Both the position numbers and the translations under genes were made by a program. Positions 1 to 6,138 of a stretch of DNA of 8,463 nt are shown here, in pieces (the stretch's first letter is position 1; the number at the start of each line of letters is the position of its first letter). Origin of the DNA: Deltaproteobacteria bacterium (GTDB lineage Bacteria; Desulfobacterota; Binatia; UBA9968); NCBI GenBank assembly GCA_016183075.1, contig JACPFH010000336.1, forward strand, positions 1-8,463, given 5' to 3'. The notes under the pieces were generated by a model. It saw nothing but the letters and a program-made list of their open reading frames with translations, ran no database searches and was not told the origin of the DNA.

Positions 1-887
1 AGCTTGACGCGGCAGTCAAGAATCCCCGGATCAAGGTGAGCGGCTGCTTCAATTCCTGCGGACAACACCACATCGCGGACATCGGTTTCTATGGAATCAA
101 CCGCAACGTGAATGGATACCAAGTACCGCACTTTCAGGTCCTGTTGGGCGGAAAGTTGAAGGATAATGCCGGAGAGTATGGAGTAGCCGTGGCTGCCATA
201 CCTTCGAAGCGGATACCTCAGGCCTTGCTCAGGATCACGGAGCGGTACGTCCGGGACCGGGTCAAAGGAGAGAGCTTCCAGGATTTTGTTCGGCGCACCG
301 GCAAAAAAGAGATCAAGGAGATGCTGGAGGATCTCACGAAGATCCCGCCCCACAATGAGGATCCTTCCTACTACACGGATTGGGGGGACCCGCGAGAGTT
401 CACCTTGGAGGATCTGGGTACGGGCGAGTGCGCGGGGGAGGTGGTGAGCCAATCGGAATTCACCTTTGCCGCCAGTGAGCGCGAGCTGTTCGAGGCCCAT
501 CTCTTCCTGGACAAGGGTGAGGTCGATAAAGCCTCTCAGATGGCCTATCGCTCCATGTTAAGGGCGGCGCAGGCACTGGTGCGAACACAGCTTTACTACG
601 TTTCGGACGACGATGGTGAGATCCTGGCAGAGTTCCGGAAGCGTTTCTGCGATACCCAGCTCTTTTACGACAAGTATGCGGGCAGCAAGTTTGCCGATTA
701 TCTGTTCAAGGCCAAGGACACGATTGGCGGCAACAGAGCCATCGACAGCGACTTGGCGACACAGCTCGTCCAGGAGGCACAGCTCTTCATCGACGCGGCG
801 CACAGTTGCCACAATAAGCTGAGAAGCATGACGGCCGCCGGCCGTGCTGCCGGCGTTGCAGGGACGGCCAGCGCGGGCGAGGGGTGA
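1..887 (+). CDS. Nitrite/sulfite reductase, siroheme-[4Fe-4S] type, C-terminal part, with HEPN-like extension (5' end outside window)
   Basis: The reading frame is open from base 3 to a TGA at 885-887, giving the last 294 residues of a larger protein. Near the visible start, residues 14-23 read GCFNSCGQHH. This is the C-X3-C half (Cys15, Cys19) of the cluster/siroheme-binding site of ferredoxin-type sulfite and nitrite reductases; the C-X5-C half must lie upstream. The rest of the catalytic core runs to about residue 145 (DWGDPREF and GECAGE stretches). Residues of about 155-275 form an extra all-helical region with an FLDKGEVDKASQMAYRSM pattern resembling a HEPN fold, followed by an Ala/Gly-rich tail. 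The enzyme family performs six-electron reduction of sulfite to sulfide or nitrite to ammonia. The neighbouring cysH and siroheme genes favour sulfite, but sequence alone does not separate the two. The GTG at 36 is internal and not a start. Confidence 0.9.
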   Translation, partial: LDAAVKNPRIKVSGCFNSCGQHHIADIGFYGINRNVNGYQVPHFQVLLGGKLKDNAGEYGVAVAAIPSKRIPQALLRITERYVRDRVKGESFQDFVRRTGKKEIKEMLEDLTKIPPHNEDPSYYTDWGDPREFTLEDLGTGECAGEVVSQSEFTFAASERELFEAHLFLDKGEVDKASQMAYRSMLRAAQALVRTQLYYVSDDDGEILAEFRKRFCDTQLFYDKYAGSKFADYLFKAKDTIGGNRAIDSDLATQLVQEAQLFIDAAHSCHNKLRSMTAAGRAAGVAGTASAGEG

Positions 888-890
888 TGC

Positions 891-895
891 GGGAG
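891..895 (+). promoter_or_regulatory. Ribosome binding site (GGGAG) fixing the start of the next gene
   Basis: GGGAG lies 5 nt before the ATG at 901. It supports that start over the in-frame GTG at 844, which would sit inside the reductase gene and has no comparable site. Confidence 0.5.
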
Positions 896-900
896 CGGAG

Positions 901-1506
901 ATGGAGCTGCAGAAGATCAACGTAAAAGTCTTTGTCGCAGAACCCGATCAGGTTCCGCTGACGGCCTTCATCGACATCTTCCATAGTTGGATCCAGGCGA
1001 CTGACGGGGTCTACTACGACGTAGCCGATTACAGCCACATGCGCGCGGGGCCGGGGATCCTGCTGATCGCTCACGAAGCAAATGTCAGCATAGATGAGAC
1101 GGGCGGCAGGCGAGGGCTTCTCTACAACCGAAAGCAAACTCTTCAGGGTTCGAATGCCGAGAAACTCCGGTCGGTCTTTCGGTCCGCCCTCGAGTATTGC
1201 CGCCGAATAGAAGCAGAGCCAACGCTTCGTGGGAAGATTAAGTTTCTAGGGAATGAGGCGCTTTTTGTCATTAACGATCGACTCCTTGCGCCCAACGGTG
1301 ACGAAACATTTTATGCCGTCAGGGCCGACTTGGAGGATCTCGCTCGATCATTGTACGGAGGGGCTGCGTTTACTCTTGATTACGAGATAGATCCCGGGAA
1401 GCGGTTCAGCGTGACGATAAGGGCCCCTGTCGCCTTCGATATCGGGACGCTCCTTAAGAACCTGGAGGAGCAAAGCAAGGAGGCGGGGCGGAGACTGGTT
1501 AGCTAG
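901..1506 (+). CDS. Conserved-looking hypothetical protein, 201 aa, between sulfite reductase and cysH
   Basis: I do not recognise the family. The protein has 201 residues and is soluble by appearance, with no signal peptide or membrane span. It has mixed alpha/beta character, a compositionally normal interior and ordinary codon use, so it looks like a real gene. Visible landmarks are an N-terminal beta-like stretch (INVKVFV), a segment rich in aromatic and acidic residues with two His (FHSWIQ and YYDVADYSHM, residues of about 30-58), a basic GRRGLLYNRK stretch and a charged C-terminal helix (KNLEEQSKEAGRR). There is no Cys-rich cluster motif; the single Cys is in EYCRR. The start at ATG 901 has a GGGAG site 5 nt upstream. 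It begins 13 nt after the reductase stop and ends 15 nt before cysH, so co-transcription is likely. A role as an accessory to sulfite reduction is only an inference from position. Confidence 0.75.
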   Translation: MELQKINVKVFVAEPDQVPLTAFIDIFHSWIQATDGVYYDVADYSHMRAGPGILLIAHEANVSIDETGGRRGLLYNRKQTLQGSNAEKLRSVFRSALEYCRRIEAEPTLRGKIKFLGNEALFVINDRLLAPNGDETFYAVRADLEDLARSLYGGAAFTLDYEIDPGKRFSVTIRAPVAFDIGTLLKNLEEQSKEAGRRLVS

Positions 1507-1521
1507 GAAAAAAGAAAGGGG

Positions 1522-2261
1522 ATGACGACGTCGTTAGTGGCAAGCAACTATGGTTGGCAGGATCAGAGCGAGACATTAGAGAGACTCACTGCTCGGGAAC
1601 TTCTGGAATGGGCGCTTGGGGAGTTTCATCCCCGGATCGCTCTTGCCTCGTCTTTTCAAGCCGAGGAGTCGGTGCTGATTGACATGATGCACCGCATTCG
1701 GGGATCAGGCTTCCGGGTCTTCACTCTGGACACGGGCCGGCTGAATCAGGAGACCTACGATTGTATGGACGCGATCCGAGAGCGGTACGGGGTAACCATC
1801 GAGGTCTTCTTCCCGGATGCGAAGAAAGTGGAGGCGATGGTCCGCGACCATGGGCTCAACCTTTTCTACAGGACGGTGGAGTGGCGCAAGCTGTGTTGCG
1901 GTATTCGCAAGGTGGAGCCGCTGGGCCGCGCGCTCAGGGAGCTAGATGCGTGGATGACAGGACTCCGGCGCGAGCAGGCGGTGACTCGGGGCAGTGTCCG
2001 GAGGGTGTCAACCCCCTGGTTGACTGGAGCCACGAGCAGGTATGGGACTATATCCGCGAAAACAAGGTCCCTTACAACAAACTGCACGACCTGGGCTACC
2101 CGAGCATCGGATGCGCCCCCTGCACCAGGGCCGTAGAACCAGGGGAGGATCTCCGGGCCGGCCGATGGTGGTGGGAGAATCCGGAGACCAAGGAATGCGG
2201 CCTCCATGTGAGCCAGAGACCGAAACGAGGCGATGATGGGGTACTATCCGATCCTTCTTGA
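1522..2261 (+). pseudogene. cysH: cysH, adenylylsulfate (APS) reductase, reading frame broken near 2007
   Basis: The enzyme reduces APS to sulfite and AMP with thioredoxin. The 5' part is read from ATG 1522 (AGAAAGGGG directly upstream) and shows the PP-loop-like SSFQAEESVL (residues 43-52), FTLDTGRLNQETYD (67-80) and KLCCGIRKVEP with paired Cys125-Cys126, then TGLRREQAVTR. The 3' part continues in the frame one base back: NPLVDWSHEQVWDYI, IGCAPCTR (2109-2132), RWWWE and the C-terminal KECGLH with the catalytic Cys codon at 2196-2198. Paired Cys plus Cys-X2-Cys indicates the [4Fe-4S] APS-reductase subgroup, not PAPS reductase. Upstream-frame translation runs to a stop at 2134-2136 and lacks all of the 3' motifs. 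Only about 23 nt separate the TR and PL codons, where relatives have roughly 15-18 residues, so about 25-30 nt (a number of the form 3n+1) seem missing. This may be a true deletion or an assembly error. The 3' frame runs 29 nt into the next gene. Confidence 0.85.
2227..2230 (+). promoter_or_regulatory. Ribosome binding site (GAGG) favouring the second of two adjacent ATGs
   Basis: GAGG is 2 nt from ATG 2233 and 5 nt from ATG 2236. The usual spacing rule favours 2236, which also gives the family-typical N-terminus MGYYPI. Confidence 0.4.
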
Positions 2262-2865
2262 TATGGCTGGTCGCCCTTGCGTCGTCATCGGTGGCGGGAG
2301 CGTGGCTGAGCGCAAAGTGGAAGGGCTACTGGATGTGGGCGCCAATGTTTCCATCATCAGCCCTGGCTTAACCTCAAAGCTCGCTTCCCTGGTTAGCCAG
2401 GGAACGGTCCGCCATATCGCGCGCCAATATCGGGCGGGCGACCTGGACGGTCACGACCTTGCCTTCGTCGCCACGAACGACCGTGAGGTAAACGAGACTG
2501 TTTCTAGGGAAGGACGGGAGGGAGGTGCCTGGGTCAATGTGGCTGATGATCCGGACCATTGTGATTTTATTGTCCCATCGGTCCTGCGGCGCGGCGATCT
2601 CGTGGTAGCGGTAGCCACCGGAGGCTCGAGCCCGGCGCTTTCCAGAGCAATCAGAGAAGAGCTTGAGGGCCATTTTACCGAGGACTACGCGACCCTCGCT
2701 GAGATTGTGGCTGAAGTTAGGCGAGAGCTGAAAGAACGGTCTTTAGCGCCCGGTGCCGAAGCGTGGCAGAAAGCTCTGAATGGTGACCTGCGTCGCCTTG
2801 TCAGAGACGGGAAGGAAGAAGAGGCTAAGACTTATCTCTTGAAGCGGCTAGGAGCAGAAATATGA
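2236..2865 (+). CDS. sirC: Precorrin-2 dehydrogenase (possibly also sirohydrochlorin ferrochelatase), Met8/CysG-N type
   Basis: The 209-residue product matches in length a stand-alone version of the CysG N-terminal half (Met8p, SirC). It oxidises precorrin-2 to sirohydrochlorin with NAD+, and some members also insert Fe2+ to give siroheme. Seen directly: the family N-terminus YYPILLDMAGR, the Rossmann glycine motif VIGGGSVAERK (17-27), NVADDPDHCDFIVPS (101-115) containing the aspartate position catalytic in the family (Asp104/Asp105), and VATGGSSPALSRAIREELE (126-144). A helical C-terminal dimerisation-type region follows. ATG 2233, one codon earlier, is an alternative start. The gene overlaps the end of the downstream frame of cysH by 26 nt and overlaps the following methyltransferase by ATGA, so translation is probably coupled. 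Whether it also chelates iron cannot be told from sequence; no separate chelatase gene is in the window. The symbol follows the Bacillus name and could equally be cysG (N-terminal part). Confidence 0.9.
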   Translation: MGYYPILLDMAGRPCVVIGGGSVAERKVEGLLDVGANVSIISPGLTSKLASLVSQGTVRHIARQYRAGDLDGHDLAFVATNDREVNETVSREGREGGAWVNVADDPDHCDFIVPSVLRRGDLVVAVATGGSSPALSRAIREELEGHFTEDYATLAEIVAEVRRELKERSLAPGAEAWQKALNGDLRRLVRDGKEEEAKTYLLKRLGAEI

Positions 2866-3668
2866 AGATAGGGAAAGTTTATCTGGTCGGCGCCGGGCCG
2901 GGAGACCCAGGACTCCTGACTGTGCGTGGTCTTGAGCTATTGCGCAAGGCGGAAGTGGTCATCTATGACCGCCTCGTAAACCCCGTTCTGTTGGAGTATA
3001 CGGCGCCTCAGGCCAGGTGCATATTTGCCGGCAAGCTTACGGGAAGTCACAGTCTTCCCCAGGAAGAGATCAACGAGCTCCTGATCAGCCACGCGAGGCG
3101 AGGGAGACAGGTAATAAGGCTAAAAGGGGGCGACCCCTTCGTTTTCGGTAGGGGAGGGGAGGAGGCCGAGGCATTGCGGGAGGCGGGAATTCCCTTCGAG
3201 GTGGTTCCCGGGGTCTCATCGGCCGTAGCGGTGCCGGCCTATGCCGGCATTCCACTCACCCATCGGAAACTCTCCTCATCTTTCGCTGTCATTACGGGAC
3301 ATGAGGCGTGCAAAGTTGAGCCCTCGGTTGATTGGGGGCGCTTGGCGAGCGCCGTGGACACTTTGGTTGTCCTGATGGGACTCAAGAATCTTCCAAATAT
3401 TGTAGCAAAGCTCCTCGCCCACGGCCGCTCTCCAGAAACACCTGTGGCCTTAATCCGATGGGGGACAACTGACTTACAGGAGACGGTTACAGGCACCCTT
3501 GTCGACATCGTCGATAAGGCCGCGGCTCTACGCCAGCCAGTGGTATTGGTCATCGGTGAAGTCGTAAGCCTGAGGGATAAACTCCAGTGGTTCGAGGAGA
3601 GATCGCCATCCACCGACCGTGGCGGCTGGATTTACGCAGATGAGTTTGCGACTTATTTAGAGGCATAG
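2862..3668 (+). CDS. cobA: Uroporphyrinogen-III C-methyltransferase (SUMT)
   Basis: This 268-residue enzyme transfers two methyl groups from S-adenosylmethionine to C2 and C7 of uroporphyrinogen III, giving precorrin-2 for siroheme. Signature motifs are all present: VYLVGAGPGDPGLLTVRG (6-23), LPQEEIN (65-71), RLKGGDPFVFGRGGEE (86-101), VPGVSSA (115-121), YAGIPLTHR (127-135) and VLMGLKNL (170-177). The usual GKR before the GxH motif reads GKLTGSH here (57-63). The last roughly 20 residues (ERSPSTDRGG onward) extend past the conserved fold. The start ATG overlaps the previous stop as ATGA (2862-2865), indicating coupled translation. With the preceding dehydrogenase it forms a split version of CysG whose product serves the upstream reductase. 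It is the last gene before a 279-nt gap and a new promoter, so probably ends the operon. Confidence 0.95.
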   Translation: MKIGKVYLVGAGPGDPGLLTVRGLELLRKAEVVIYDRLVNPVLLEYTAPQARCIFAGKLTGSHSLPQEEINELLISHARRGRQVIRLKGGDPFVFGRGGEEAEALREAGIPFEVVPGVSSAVAVPAYAGIPLTHRKLSSSFAVITGHEACKVEPSVDWGRLASAVDTLVVLMGLKNLPNIVAKLLAHGRSPETPVALIRWGTTDLQETVTGTLVDIVDKAAALRQPVVLVIGEVVSLRDKLQWFEERSPSTDRGGWIYADEFATYLEA

Positions 3669-3824
3669 AAAAGATCTGCGCGTCTCTCTTTTGAAGCTCA
3701 AGGGGGGCCGAGAAGGAAAGCCGCGGAGGTCCCTTCCAGCGACTGAGGGGAGCGCGAGCGAGGCTGCGGACATCCGATCACGGACGGTCCGACTCATGGC
3801 ACGAACCCATCGGCCGCAGCCGCG

Positions 3825-3854
3825 TCCGCCAGAGGCGGATCAGCCTCAGGCTGA
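3825..3854. repeat. Two back-to-back small palindromes
   Basis: TCCGCC-AGA-GGCGGA (3825-3839) is followed immediately by TCAGCCT-C-AGGCTGA (3840-3854). Both are perfect and would form adjacent GC-rich hairpins. This arrangement resembles dispersed intergenic palindromic elements, but only one copy is in the window. Confidence 0.6.
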
Positions 3855-3887
3855 AGCGGCCTTCCCGAGGGAGCTTCCGAGGGATCC

Positions 3888-3903
3888 GGCTTCAACGGAA
3901 GCC
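3888..3903 (+). repeat. 6-bp GC-rich hairpin just upstream of the promoter
   Basis: GGCTTC-AACG-GAAGCC is a perfect stem with a four-base loop ending 5 nt before the -35 element. It could be part of a transcript end for the upstream operon or an operator. It lacks a following T tract. Confidence 0.4.
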
Positions 3904-3908
3904 AGACC

Positions 3909-3936
3909 TTGAGCCGGCGGGGGGTTAAGCTATAAT
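3909..3936 (+). promoter_or_regulatory. Sigma-70-type promoter for the haem operon
   Basis: TATAAT at 3931-3936 is a perfect -10 hexamer. TTGAGC at 3909-3914 matches four of six -35 positions, with 16-nt spacing. Transcription would be expected to start about 7 nt downstream, near 3943-3944, only 4-5 nt before the ATG at 3948. There is no extended -10 TGN. Confidence 0.65.
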
Positions 3937-3947
3937 GGCGTTCACCT

Positions 3948-4769
3948 ATGGAGATTACCCTGCTCAAGGTTACCGCGGTCGTTTACCTCTTGGCGACCGC
4001 AAGCTTTATCGTCTATGTGGTGCTGCTAAAAGAGTTTTTTGCCCGCCTCTCTCCAGTCATCCTCCTGGCTGGTTTTATCATCCACACGTCTGCCCTGGGA
4101 GTCCACTTTGTCCAGACCGGGTACCCCGCGATCATGCAGTTCCGCGAAGCGCTCTCTTTTTACACCTGGCTCATGGTGGGGATTTATCTCCTGGTTCAGC
4201 TCAGGTACCGACTTGCGGTCCTGGGCTGTTTTATCGGGCCGTTGGCTTTTATTATGTCGTTGGCCGCGTTCGCTTTCGCGGCCGGTCGTGAAGAGATTCC
4301 CCCGGCGCTTAAGACCTACTGGCTCCCCCTTCACGTCACGCTGGCTTTTCTCGGCAACGCCGTATTCGCCCTGGCGTTTGGCGTGAGCCTGATGTACCTG
4401 CTCCAGGAATATCAATTGAAAAGCAAAAAGGTGCCGAAGTTGTACGAGCGCTTTCCATCGCTGGAAACGCTGGATCGCCTCAACTACCTTTTCCTCGTTT
4501 GGGGTTTCCCTCTGATGACGCTTGGCATCGTCACGGGAAGCATGTGGGCCGGTATCCAGTGGGGAAAGTACTGGTCCTGGGATCCGCGCCAGATCTCATC
4601 GGCGATCACATGGGTCCTGTATGGAACGTTGCTCCAAGGTCGGATCGCCGGCGGTTGGCGGGGCAAGAAGGCGGCGCTTCTGACGATTATCGGGTTCGCC
4701 GTAGTCTTAGGTTATTTTCTCTCGGGGGGCGCCCTTTTCCCCAGCCGGCACGCAGGACGGTTTGAGTAG
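3948..4769 (+). CDS. ccsA: CcsA/HemX-like cytochrome c assembly family membrane protein
   Basis: The 273-residue protein has eight likely membrane helices at about 6-27, 34-55, 67-84, 88-112, 124-152, 178-200, 214-231 and 240-262. Between helices 6 and 7 is the tryptophan-rich haem-handling motif MWAGIQWGKYWSWDPRQ (199-215) followed by ITWVLYG, diagnostic of the CcsA/CcmC superfamily. His46, His53, His129 and His268 are candidate haem ligands. At the position where the family usually has the His of an LHxR motif, this protein has Gln230 (LLQGR). Directly upstream of hemA, this family often corresponds to HemX, which in Bacillus subtilis influences the amount of glutamyl-tRNA reductase. A role in cytochrome c maturation is the alternative. 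The start at 3948 has no Shine-Dalgarno sequence but lies just after the predicted transcription start, suggesting leaderless initiation. The hemA start follows 3 nt after the stop. Confidence 0.85.
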   Translation: MEITLLKVTAVVYLLATASFIVYVVLLKEFFARLSPVILLAGFIIHTSALGVHFVQTGYPAIMQFREALSFYTWLMVGIYLLVQLRYRLAVLGCFIGPLAFIMSLAAFAFAAGREEIPPALKTYWLPLHVTLAFLGNAVFALAFGVSLMYLLQEYQLKSKKVPKLYERFPSLETLDRLNYLFLVWGFPLMTLGIVTGSMWAGIQWGKYWSWDPRQISSAITWVLYGTLLQGRIAGGWRGKKAALLTIIGFAVVLGYFLSGGALFPSRHAGRFE

Positions 4770-4772
4770 ACC

Positions 4773-6053
4773 GTGGAGCGAGAGATCATCATTGTAGGCC
4801 TGAATCACCGAACGGCGCCCGTCGAGGTGCGTGAGAAGGTCGCCTTCGATAGCTCGGTTCTCGGGGGTTCTCTGCGGCGTCTCTGCTCCCTCCCGTCCAT
4901 TCAGGAAAGCGTCATCCTTTCTACGTGTAACCGGGTGGAAGTGGTCGTCGTCGCCGCGGACGAGCAGACCGCCGTCCGCGATATCAAAAACTTTCTCGCA
5001 GAGCAGGAATGCGCTCAAGGTCTCGGCGGGCTCGACCGGCATCTCTATGTGCATTCGGCTGAAGCGGCCGTGCGCCATCTTTTCCGGGTCGCTGCGAGCC
5101 TTGACTCCATGGTCGTAGGCGAGCCGCAAATTTTGGGCCAGATCAAGCACTACTACGTCGCCGCGCACGAGGCCGGGGCGGTAGGAACAATTTTACACCG
5201 GCTCTTTCATCGCTCCTTTTCGGTGGCCAAGAGGGTGCGCACGGAGACCGGGATCGCGAGCCGGGCAGTCTCGGTGAGCTCCGTCGCCGTGGATCGGGCC
5301 CGCCGCATTTTTGAGCGGTTGGAAGAAAAGACGGTGATGCTCATCGGTGCCGGCAAAATGGGAGCGCTGGTCGCGCGCCATCTTCAGCGCAGCGGCGTGA
5401 GCAGTCTCATGGTGACCAATCGCACCTTTGAGCGCGCCGTTGAGGTGGCAGGACAGTTTCGCGGCAATCCGATTCGTTTCGAAGAATATCCCCGTTATCT
5501 CAAGCTTGCGGACCTGGTTGTAGGTTGTACCGCATCGCCGGAGGTCCTTTTGAGGCGCGAAGCCGTTGAGCAGATTCTCAAGGAGCGAAAGCAGAAACCC
5601 ATGTTTTTCATCGATCTCGGTGACCCGCGCAATTTCGATCCGGCGGTCCACGAGCTCGACAATGCGTATCTCTATAATATCGACGATCTCGAAGGGGTGG
5701 CCAGGGAAAATCTCAAGGGGAGGGTGGGCGAAGTGCACAAGGCCGAAGAGATCGTCGGCGAGGAGGTTACGGCATTCCTTCATTGGTTAGGTTCTCTGGA
5801 GCAGGTGCCAACGATTGTGGCCTTAAGGCAGAAGCTGGAGGAGATCCGCAAGAGAGAACTCGAGAAGTCCTTGGGCACCAGCCTCAAGGAGCTTTCGGAG
5901 CGCGAGAGGCAGGCGCTGGAGGACATGACCTCGGCGATGATCAGTAAGATTCTGCACTCCCCGATCACGCATTTGAAGCGCCAGTCCGAAGAACAGGATG
6001 AGGCGCGTTATGTGGACGCATTGAAGAAGCTTTTTGACTTGGAGGAGAAGTGA
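4773..6053 (+). CDS. hemA: Glutamyl-tRNA reductase
   Basis: HemA reduces glutamyl-tRNA(Glu) with NADPH to glutamate-1-semialdehyde, the first committed step of the C5 haem pathway. The product is 426 residues, the usual family length. Landmarks are VGLNHRTAPVEVREK (8-22), LSTCNRVEV with the catalytic Cys52 (49-57), DSMVVGEPQILGQIK (111-125), the NADPH-binding IGAGKMGALVARHL (191-204) and TNRTFERA shortly after. The helical C-terminal dimerisation region ends in KKLFDLEEK. The start is GTG 4773, since no ATG is near and the family N-terminus begins here. Only a weak upstream site is visible (GAG at 4764-4766). The 3-nt distance from the ccsA stop suggests translation by re-initiation. It is followed by the heptad-repeat hairpin. 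The glutamate-semialdehyde aminotransferase (hemL), needed for the next step, is not in the window. Confidence 0.97.
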   Translation: MEREIIIVGLNHRTAPVEVREKVAFDSSVLGGSLRRLCSLPSIQESVILSTCNRVEVVVVAADEQTAVRDIKNFLAEQECAQGLGGLDRHLYVHSAEAAVRHLFRVAASLDSMVVGEPQILGQIKHYYVAAHEAGAVGTILHRLFHRSFSVAKRVRTETGIASRAVSVSSVAVDRARRIFERLEEKTVMLIGAGKMGALVARHLQRSGVSSLMVTNRTFERAVEVAGQFRGNPIRFEEYPRYLKLADLVVGCTASPEVLLRREAVEQILKERKQKPMFFIDLGDPRNFDPAVHELDNAYLYNIDDLEGVARENLKGRVGEVHKAEEIVGEEVTAFLHWLGSLEQVPTIVALRQKLEEIRKRELEKSLGTSLKELSERERQALEDMTSAMISKILHSPITHLKRQSEEQDEARYVDALKKLFDLEEK

Positions 6054-6063
6054 TCGGCTGCGC

Positions 6064-6121
6064 CGTCAATCGTCAATGGTCAATAGTCAATCGGTTGACG
6101 AATGACTAATGACGAATAACG
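6064..6121 (+). repeat. Heptanucleotide repeat array folding as a long imperfect palindrome (hemA-hemC spacer)
   Basis: Four perfect-period copies of GTCAATN start at 6065, 6072, 6079 and 6086 (N = C, G, A, C). They are followed by an inverted heptad array, TTGACG then AATGACT, AATGACG and AATAACG. Folding about the loop TCGG (6091-6094) pairs 22 of 27 positions of 6064-6090 with 6095-6121, including one G-T pair. Two of the five mismatches are A-A oppositions exactly one heptad apart (6076/6109 and 6069/6116). The 3' arm ends at the first base of the GAGGGG stretch ahead of hemC. It could modulate hemC translation or message stability, or be a mobile palindromic repeat. Confidence 0.8.
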
Positions 6122-6138
6122 AGGGGAAAGGCTGGGGG

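Larger units (their letters stand above)
3669..3908. other. Non-coding, inverted-repeat-rich gap between the siroheme and haem operons
   Basis: No convincing gene is seen. A 73-codon open frame (3691-3912) is low-complexity Arg/Pro/Ala-rich and lacks a credible ribosome site. The stretch is dense with short perfect inverted repeats: 3762-3769 with 3814-3821 (8 bp), 3781-3791 (5+1+5), 3825-3839 (6 bp, 3-nt loop), 3840-3854 (7+1+7) and 3888-3903 (6 bp, 4-nt loop). Near-direct copies CTTCCCGAGGGA (3861-3872) and CTTCCGAGGGA (3874-3884) lie between them. None is followed by a T-run, so a classical intrinsic terminator is not evident. Confidence 0.6.

Noticed and set aside
2012..2016. Run of five C in cysH as a simple homopolymer error or programmed slippage site
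   Set aside because: Adding one C would restore the frame, but the loop before PLVDW would still be about 7-10 residues too short. A larger deletion explains both facts better, though a homopolymer error is not excluded.
3668..3692. AAAAGA/TCTTTT as an intrinsic terminator after cobA
   Set aside because: The stem would be only six mostly A-T pairs with no GC core, too weak to call.
3691..3912. 73-codon open frame in the gap after cobA
   Set aside because: It is Arg/Pro/Ala-rich and low complexity, lacks a credible ribosome site and runs through the inverted repeats. It looks like chance in GC-rich DNA.
3935..4291. 118-codon frame starting at the ATG within TATAATG
   Set aside because: It overlaps the ccsA-like gene in another frame. 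The ccsA frame has clear membrane helices and the WWD-type motif.
6064..6121. CRISPR-like array
   Set aside because: The units are 7 nt with no spacers, unlike CRISPR repeats of over 20 nt separated by unique spacers.
6095..6122. TTGACG as a -35 element for an internal hemC promoter
   Set aside because: No acceptable -10 occurs at 16-18 nt; the best candidate, TAACGA, matches poorly. The TTGACG is explained by the inverted heptads.
6109..6138. Upstream ATG as the hemC start
   Set aside because: It adds ten unconserved residues encoded partly by the repeat hairpin and has no ribosome site. ATG 6139 matches the family N-terminus.
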